From positions 1 through 11,013 of the forward strand of contig JAJRUR010000132.1 of NCBI GenBank assembly GCA_024277695.1: a DNA stretch of 11,013 bases. Direction: 5' to 3'. This DNA comes from Bacteroidota bacterium. GTDB taxonomy: Bacteria; Bacteroidota; Bacteroidia; Chitinophagales; Saprospiraceae. Under the pieces are notes generated by a model. That model was not told the DNA's origin and searched no databases. It saw only the letters and a program-made list of their open reading frames with translations. Positions within the stretch are counted from its first letter, which is position 1. Each line of letters begins with the position of its first letter. Position numbers and translations under genes: made by a program. Of this stretch, positions 7,751 through 11,013 are shown piece by piece.

Positions 7751-9307
7751 ATGCTAGTAAAAACATATGCCAGTGCAGTTCATGGTGTAGATGCGCAGTT
7801 GATTACCATAGAGGTCAATTCCGGTGGGACTGTAGCTATAGGTAAAATTGGATACTACATGGTGGGGCTTCCCGATAGCGCGGTACGCGAGGGTTATCAG
7901 CGTATAGAAGCAGCCATTAAGAATATAGGATATAAGCTGCCCAGAGTAAAAATCGTAGTCAATTTGGCTCCTGCCAATTTGCGAAAAGAGGGTTCAGCAT
8001 TTGATCTGCCTATAGCTATTGGGGTTTTGTCAGCAACCAAACAACTGGATGATGCACTATTAAAAGACTATATGATGATGGGCGAACTGTCATTAGATGG
8101 GGGCATTCGACCGATCAAAGGAGCACTACCCATAGCCATTCAGGCACGAAGAGATGGATTTAAAGGGCTATTGGTACCCAAAGAAAACGAGCGCGAAGCT
8201 GCCATAGTCAATGATCTGGATGTATATGGCGTGGAGTCCTTGCTGGATGTAGTGGAGTTTTTTAAAGGGCGTTCCGAACTTGAGCCCTTGCATATAGATA
8301 CGCGGTTGTTGTTCGATGATCTGCAGAACAATTACCAAGTTGATTTTTCGGATGTCAAAGGCCAAGAAAAAATTAAACGAGCTCTAGAGATAGCCGCTGC
8401 CGGTGGACATAATGCGATATTGATCGGTCCGCCCGGAGCAGGAAAAACCATGTTGGCACGTCGCCTCCCTACAATCCTCCCTCCATTAAGTCTGTTTGAG
8501 GCACTAGAGACCACTAAGATACATTCCGTCGCAGGAGTACTCTCCGAAGATGCCTCCTTACTGACTACCAGACCCTTTAGATCACCCCACCACACAGTCA
8601 GCGACGTAGCTTTAGTAGGAGGAGGGTCCAATCCATTGCCCGGAGAAATATCTCTGGCGCATAACGGCGTACTATTCTTAGACGAACTCCCGGAATTTAA
8701 ACGCTCAGTCCTGGAAGTGATGCGTCAGCCGATGGAAGAACGCAAAGTAACCATCTCACGCGCAAAAATCTCTGTAGAATATCCGGCGAGCTTTATGCTT
8801 ATCTCCTCGATGAACCCCTGTCCTTGCGGATACTACAATCATCCCGACAAAGACTGTGTCTGTGCTCCGGGTATCGTCAAACGCTATCTCAATAAAATAT
8901 CAGGACCTCTGCTCGACAGAATTGATCTCCATGTCGAGGTCACGCCCGTAGGATTCGAAGAACTAGCCGACTACAAACCTGCTGCCGAAACCAGTGATGA
9001 CATCAGAGCACGCGTAGTACTGGCCAGAAAAATACAACAAGAACGATTTAAAGAAAATAAAGAAATATTTGCCAATGCCCACATGCCCAGTCGTATGGTC
9101 AGAGAACTGTGCCAGATATCAACAGCCGGACAGACCCTACTCAAAAAAGCTATGGAAAAACTCCAGTTATCTGCTAGAGCTTATGATCGCATTCTGAAAG
9201 TCGCACGCACAGCTGCTGATCTATCTGCTAGTCCCGAAATCAAAATCGAACACCTCGCCGAAGCGATCCAGTACCGCTCCCTCGACCGTGAAGGATGGGC
9301 TAATTGA
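7751..9307 (+). CDS. comM: ComM/YifB family Mg-chelatase-like AAA+ ATPase
   Basis: The 518-residue protein matches the YifB/ComM family. Characterised members are hexameric helicases that aid branch migration when incoming DNA is integrated during natural transformation. Residues 1-165 form the ChlI/Lon-like N-domain (YYMVGLPDSAVREGYQRI, NLAPANLRKEGSAFDLPIAI). The AAA+ core has Walker A GPPGAGKT at 226-233, Walker B LFLDELPEF with Asp311 and Glu312, and an arginine-bearing GPLLDRID at 385-392. A CPCG...CVC set (Cys357, 359, 369, 371) could bind zinc and is usual in the family. The C-terminal helical Mg-chelatase domain (LSARAYDRILKVARTAADL) completes it. The gene is full length with a clear ATG. 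No competence gene lies nearby, and comM is widespread in non-competent bacteria, so it does not prove transformation. Confidence 0.95.
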   Translation: MLVKTYASAVHGVDAQLITIEVNSGGTVAIGKIGYYMVGLPDSAVREGYQRIEAAIKNIGYKLPRVKIVVNLAPANLRKEGSAFDLPIAIGVLSATKQLDDALLKDYMMMGELSLDGGIRPIKGALPIAIQARRDGFKGLLVPKENEREAAIVNDLDVYGVESLLDVVEFFKGRSELEPLHIDTRLLFDDLQNNYQVDFSDVKGQEKIKRALEIAAAGGHNAILIGPPGAGKTMLARRLPTILPPLSLFEALETTKIHSVAGVLSEDASLLTTRPFRSPHHTVSDVALVGGGSNPLPGEISLAHNGVLFLDELPEFKRSVLEVMRQPMEERKVTISRAKISVEYPASFMLISSMNPCPCGYYNHPDKDCVCAPGIVKRYLNKISGPLLDRIDLHVEVTPVGFEELADYKPAAETSDDIRARVVLARKIQQERFKENKEIFANAHMPSRMVRELCQISTAGQTLLKKAMEKLQLSARAYDRILKVARTAADLSASPEIKIEHLAEAIQYRSLDREGWAN

Positions 9308-9328
9308 TCAAAATTTTTTTCCATTTTA

Positions 9329-9358
9329 TTGTACTTATCAAAAAATATTGTACTTTTA
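9329..9358 (+). promoter_or_regulatory. Promoter of the structured RNA
   Basis: TTG at 9329-9331 is followed after 19 bases by TACTTTTA (9351-9358), one mismatch from TAnnTTTG and nearly the same as the aspS promoter. The 10-mer TATTGTACTT occurs twice here (9327-9336 and 9346-9355), a 19-base direct repeat that could also be an operator. The predicted start, about 9365-9369, coincides with the first base pairs of the RNA's closing helix. Confidence 0.5.
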
Positions 9359-9365
9359 TCATATT

Positions 9366-9795
9366 ATTGAGGGCCAAGGCATCCCGAAAGCAGTGTTCCT
9401 GTCGTCTTCGGACGAAGGACCGATGACAAAAATCGGTAACCAATCTCATGATGGATATAATTAGAACCTATATCACTATATATTTTCGGGTGTTTTGGCT
9501 TTTTTGATTCCTTCCGTAGGATGCGACTGCTTCCCCGTGACGGTAAACGCCTTACCCCTTTTGCGTCCCTTGCCTTTTTAACTCTTGTAGGCTATGTACA
9601 TACAAAGTGCGGCTTGGATCGTATATGATCTTGGATGCCCATAGGCAAGCTCAAGTTACCAGTGACCTATTTTTTAAGTCCACAATCACCAAGACAGCTA
9701 ATCCAAGAGTACGAAATCACTTGTTAAATGTGGTTTTTTACCGCTTCTATGAATAAAGACAAAAGCTGCACAGCGAAGCGGCGCAGCTTTTGTTT
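9366..9795 (+). ncRNA. Candidate structured noncoding RNA, about 430 nt, family not recognised
   Basis: No protein frame here is credible, yet G+C rises to about 50% and helices stack up. The closing helix pairs 9371-9381 with 9491-9501 and 9383-9390 with 9483-9490, about 19 pairs with a single bulged U9382. It encloses three mutually compatible hairpins: 9397-9419 (bulged G9401, UUCG loop closed by C-G), 9420-9436 (CCGAT/ATCGG) and 9454-9474 (GATATA/TATATC). A second domain pairs 9519-9526 with 9561-9568 around a GGTAA/TTACC hairpin (9542-9556) and abuts 9569-9575 paired with 9643-9649. CTTGGAT occurs twice (9613, 9630) and can pair with ATCCAAG at 9701-9707. Several pairs are G-U, which work only in plus-strand RNA. 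It has its own promoter and a terminator. I saw no RNase P, tmRNA, SRP or rRNA core motifs. The 3' end could instead be near 9739, after a weak hairpin and T6. Confidence 0.7.
9757..9795. terminator. Bidirectional intrinsic terminator
   Basis: ACAAAAGCTGC (9759-9769) and GCAGCTTTTGT (9783-9793) form a perfect 11-bp stem with a 13-base loop, extended by two weaker pairs. A T-rich tract follows on each strand. It sits between the rightward RNA and the leftward lipoprotein gene (stop at 9865) and can serve both. Bases 9775-9781 in the loop are complementary to 9741-9747. Confidence 0.7.
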
Positions 9796-9864
9796 ACTTT
9801 AATGGAACAACATTTTATTGAGAGTGATTTGACTATATATCCCAGTCTGGAATGTATAATCCCC

Positions 9865-10401
9865 CTACCAACTTAGGCTACCATTTAGAGTCAGTTCCTT
9901 ATTATTTTCCATCAGGATTAGATTATTGAATGAGATGGTATTTCCGGAAAAATCGAAGTCAACACTTCCACCACAAACAGCATTATTACCTACCGCTACT
10001 GTGGCACATCCATAGCTGCCATCTTCATCTCCACTCTTAAAAGTAAGGGCAACTATTGTACCTTGACTTGCCTCCTCAATATACAGGCTAAACCAGTTAT
10101 TATCATCGGCATGTACCGGGGTCATTGCTGTACCGACTGGTTCGGCAATTGTACTTCCTTCATTGACTATCAATAGGTAGTTTTGGTTCGCCGAAGAAGT
10201 GGTTCTGGCAAATCCTGTAGGAAGTGGTGACATAAGTACACCGAGATCAACTTCATCCCCGGATATAACAATCTTACCGCTAGTAGGACCAAAGGAGCCA
10301 TTTGTATTCGGATTTTCATTTTCGCTACATCCTGCAAATAATAAACATATCACGGATACAAGAGCGAATCTGGTTACAATACTAAGTTTTCTTTTCTTCA
10401 T
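9865..10401 (-). CDS. Lipoprotein of unknown function
   Basis: The 178-residue protein has a classic lipoprotein signal: a basic start (MKKRKLS), a hydrophobic core, and CLLFAGC with the lipidated residue at Cys25. Phe at -3 is slightly unusual. After the cysteine comes SENENPN; acidic residues just after the lipid anchor are typical of Bacteroidota lipoproteins sent to the cell surface, so surface exposure is plausible but inferred. The mature part is acidic, rich in Gly, Asn and Ser, and looks all-beta (KIVISGDEVDLGV, NTISFNNLILMEN). Cys132 and Cys143 (GCATVAVGNNAVCGG) may form a disulfide. I recognise no domain. The gene stands alone with a near-consensus promoter and shares a terminator with the convergent structured RNA. 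The ATG is the only one that keeps the signal peptide. Confidence 0.8.
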   Translation of the reverse strand: MKKRKLSIVTRFALVSVICLLFAGCSENENPNTNGSFGPTSGKIVISGDEVDLGVLMSPLPTGFARTTSSANQNYLLIVNEGSTIAEPVGTAMTPVHADDNNWFSLYIEEASQGTIVALTFKSGDEDGSYGCATVAVGNNAVCGGSVDFDFSGNTISFNNLILMENNKELTLNGSLSW

Positions 10402-10487
10402 TATTGCACTATCGTTGAGTTTATGGATATTCGTTTATTTTTTTAGCACTTTGCCCCACAATACTTATATACAATGTGCCTGTTGGG

Positions 10488-10518
10488 CAAATATACAAAA
10501 TATATAATAAATATCAAA
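10488..10518 (-). promoter_or_regulatory. Promoter of the lipoprotein gene
   Basis: On the minus strand, TTTG (10518-10515) and TATATTTG (10495-10488) are separated by exactly 19 bases, a full match to the Bacteroidota consensus. Transcription should start near 10481, leaving a leader of about 80 bases. TTGCCC (10451-10456) and GGGCAA (10485-10490) form an inverted repeat that overlaps the -7 element and the leader and could be an operator. Confidence 0.7.
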
Positions 10519-10665
10519 AAATCCAGATTCAAGTCACAAACGCAACTTTTCAGAGAGCTTATAATGAAGAAATCATTTATCAAAAGAAAGAGGAAAACAC
10601 AATGTTTCCCCTTTCCTTTGAATGGAATATATGCTTATATTTGGCTCTGGTCAAAAAGTTGTAAT

Positions 10666-10746
10666 ATAAGTCATATAACCGTAGAACAAAGATACACAAT
10701 TTCTGTAATATTGGAGCAGGTGTACAAGCAAAAAGAGATTGCCCTA
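10666..10746 (+). pseudogene. IS30-family transposase, N-terminal fragment
   Basis: The plus-strand frame reads ISHITVEQRY and then TISVILEQVYKQKEIA, the start and first helix-turn-helix of IS30-type transposases (M-S/K-H-L-T-x-E-Q-R-Y...Q-x-E-I-A). The codon where the initiator ATG should be is ATA (10666-10668), so the start may have been lost by mutation. After EIA the similarity stops abruptly and the rest of the roughly 300-residue transposase, including the DDE domain, is missing. The next bases read instead as the end of a BRO-N-like gene on the other strand. This is the 5' scar of an old insertion or deletion. I could not define the inverted-repeat ends. Confidence 0.65.
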
Positions 10747-10749
10747 GCA

Positions 10750-11013
10750 TATCGGATAAACGCTTTTTTCCATCAGGTGCTAATATTTTCAACTGGTTAG
10801 TAGCACTAACCAGTTGACTATTTTCTTTTTTCAATTTTTTTTAGATATTTCCAATAATTGCAGTTTTTAGTATAATCGTCTTGGTCATTGATCACCGCAA
10901 CAATATCTAATACAGAGAACGACCAGTTCCTTTATTCCTTCAATTGCATCTTTTAGTTCTTGTCTATATAAAGCATTTTCTCCATGATGAAAAGCAGCAT
11001 TCATTACTCTATC
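10750..11013 (-). pseudogene. BRO-N / phage-antirepressor-like protein, frameshifted and truncated
   Basis: Three minus-strand frames join into one recognisable sequence. From 10925 comes WSFSVLDIVAVINDQDDYTK, then a YWKYLKK block. After a T8 run on the plus strand (10835-10842) the frame changes to LKKENSQLVSATNQLKILAP and then DGKKRLSDM. This follows the BRO-N antirepressor pattern W-x-FSVxDV...YWxxLKxxL...SQL...QLKxxAxDGKxRxTD. Removing one A from the homopolymer and one base near 10926 would restore a single frame. The upstream part (10927-11013: MNAAFHHGENALYRQELKDA onward) is in a third frame, runs off the window, and may or may not belong to the same gene. The downstream half of the protein is missing where the IS30 fragment begins. 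Such genes are typical of prophages and other mobile DNA. Sequencing error in the homopolymer could explain one shift but not the truncation. Confidence 0.6.
10789..10817. repeat. Perfect 13-bp hairpin inside the BRO-N remnant
   Basis: TCAACTGGTTAGT (10789-10801) is exactly repeated in reverse complement at 10805-10817 around the 3-base loop AGC. T-rich sequence follows on the plus strand (10818-10842), so it could act as a rightward terminator. On the minus strand it encodes the SQL...NQL segment of the BRO-N block. Confidence 0.8.

Noticed and set aside
9366..9590. A minus-strand open frame of about 75 codons rich in Lys/Arg (KKARDAKGVRRLPSRGSSR onward).
   Set aside because: It has no usable start codon near its beginning, matches no family I know, and its odd composition is explained by the RNA helices on the opposite strand.
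9366..9795. RNase P RNA, tmRNA, SRP RNA, group I/II intron core or hammerhead ribozyme.
   Set aside because: The length suits RNase P or tmRNA, but I found none of their conserved core strings, no tRNA-like end with a T-arm, no domain V, and no intact hammerhead core.
10474..10800. A plus-strand 108-residue open frame as a real gene.
   Set aside because: Only the IS30-like stretch (10666-10746) is protein-like. The rest has no family similarity and overlaps the lipoprotein promoter on one side and the BRO-N remnant on the other.

Overview
The window comes from a low-GC member of the Bacteroidota (Bacteroidetes). The class cannot be fixed from the sequence. The evidence is: genes without Shine-Dalgarno sequences; two promoters of the phylum-specific type (-33 TTTG or TTG, a 19-base spacer, -7 TAnnTTTG) ahead of aspS and of a lipoprotein gene; a TolB-like propeller fused to an outer-membrane barrel; and a AspRS with RDKGFM and GFDR signatures.

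Layout. 2-2305 (+) is the 3' part of a large outer-membrane protein gene that begins before the window. It overlaps tail-to-tail by 4 bases with an alpha/beta hydrolase gene (2302-3099, -). Heme A synthase ctaA follows (3199-4248, -). The 500 bases between ctaA and dtd are extremely AT-rich and hold three perfect DnaA boxes plus two near matches. I read this as a candidate replication origin, with ctaA and dtd transcribed away from it. dtd (4749-5201, +) converges on a small hypothetical gene (5237-5722, -) that sits 16 bases behind aspS (5739-7523, -). aspS is divergent from comM/yifB (7751-9307, +).

Between comM and the lipoprotein gene (9865-10401, -) lies about 430 bases with no believable protein but strong RNA structure. 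It has its own Bacteroidota-type promoter, a closing helix of about 20 bp with one bulged U around a three-hairpin junction (one hairpin capped by a UUCG tetraloop), further nested helices, and a strong terminator hairpin shared with the convergent lipoprotein gene. It looks like a stand-alone structured ncRNA. It matches no family I recognise and is the best candidate here for something undescribed.

The right end (10519-11013) is debris: the first codons of an IS30-family transposase (+) abut a frameshifted BRO-N/antirepressor-like gene (-), which itself contains a perfect 13-bp hairpin.

Functionally the intact genes are mostly housekeeping: aspartyl-tRNA charging (aspS), removal of D-amino acids from tRNA (dtd), heme A for a terminal oxidase (ctaA), and a ComM-type helicase. 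Two envelope proteins and the two unusual noncoding regions complete the window.
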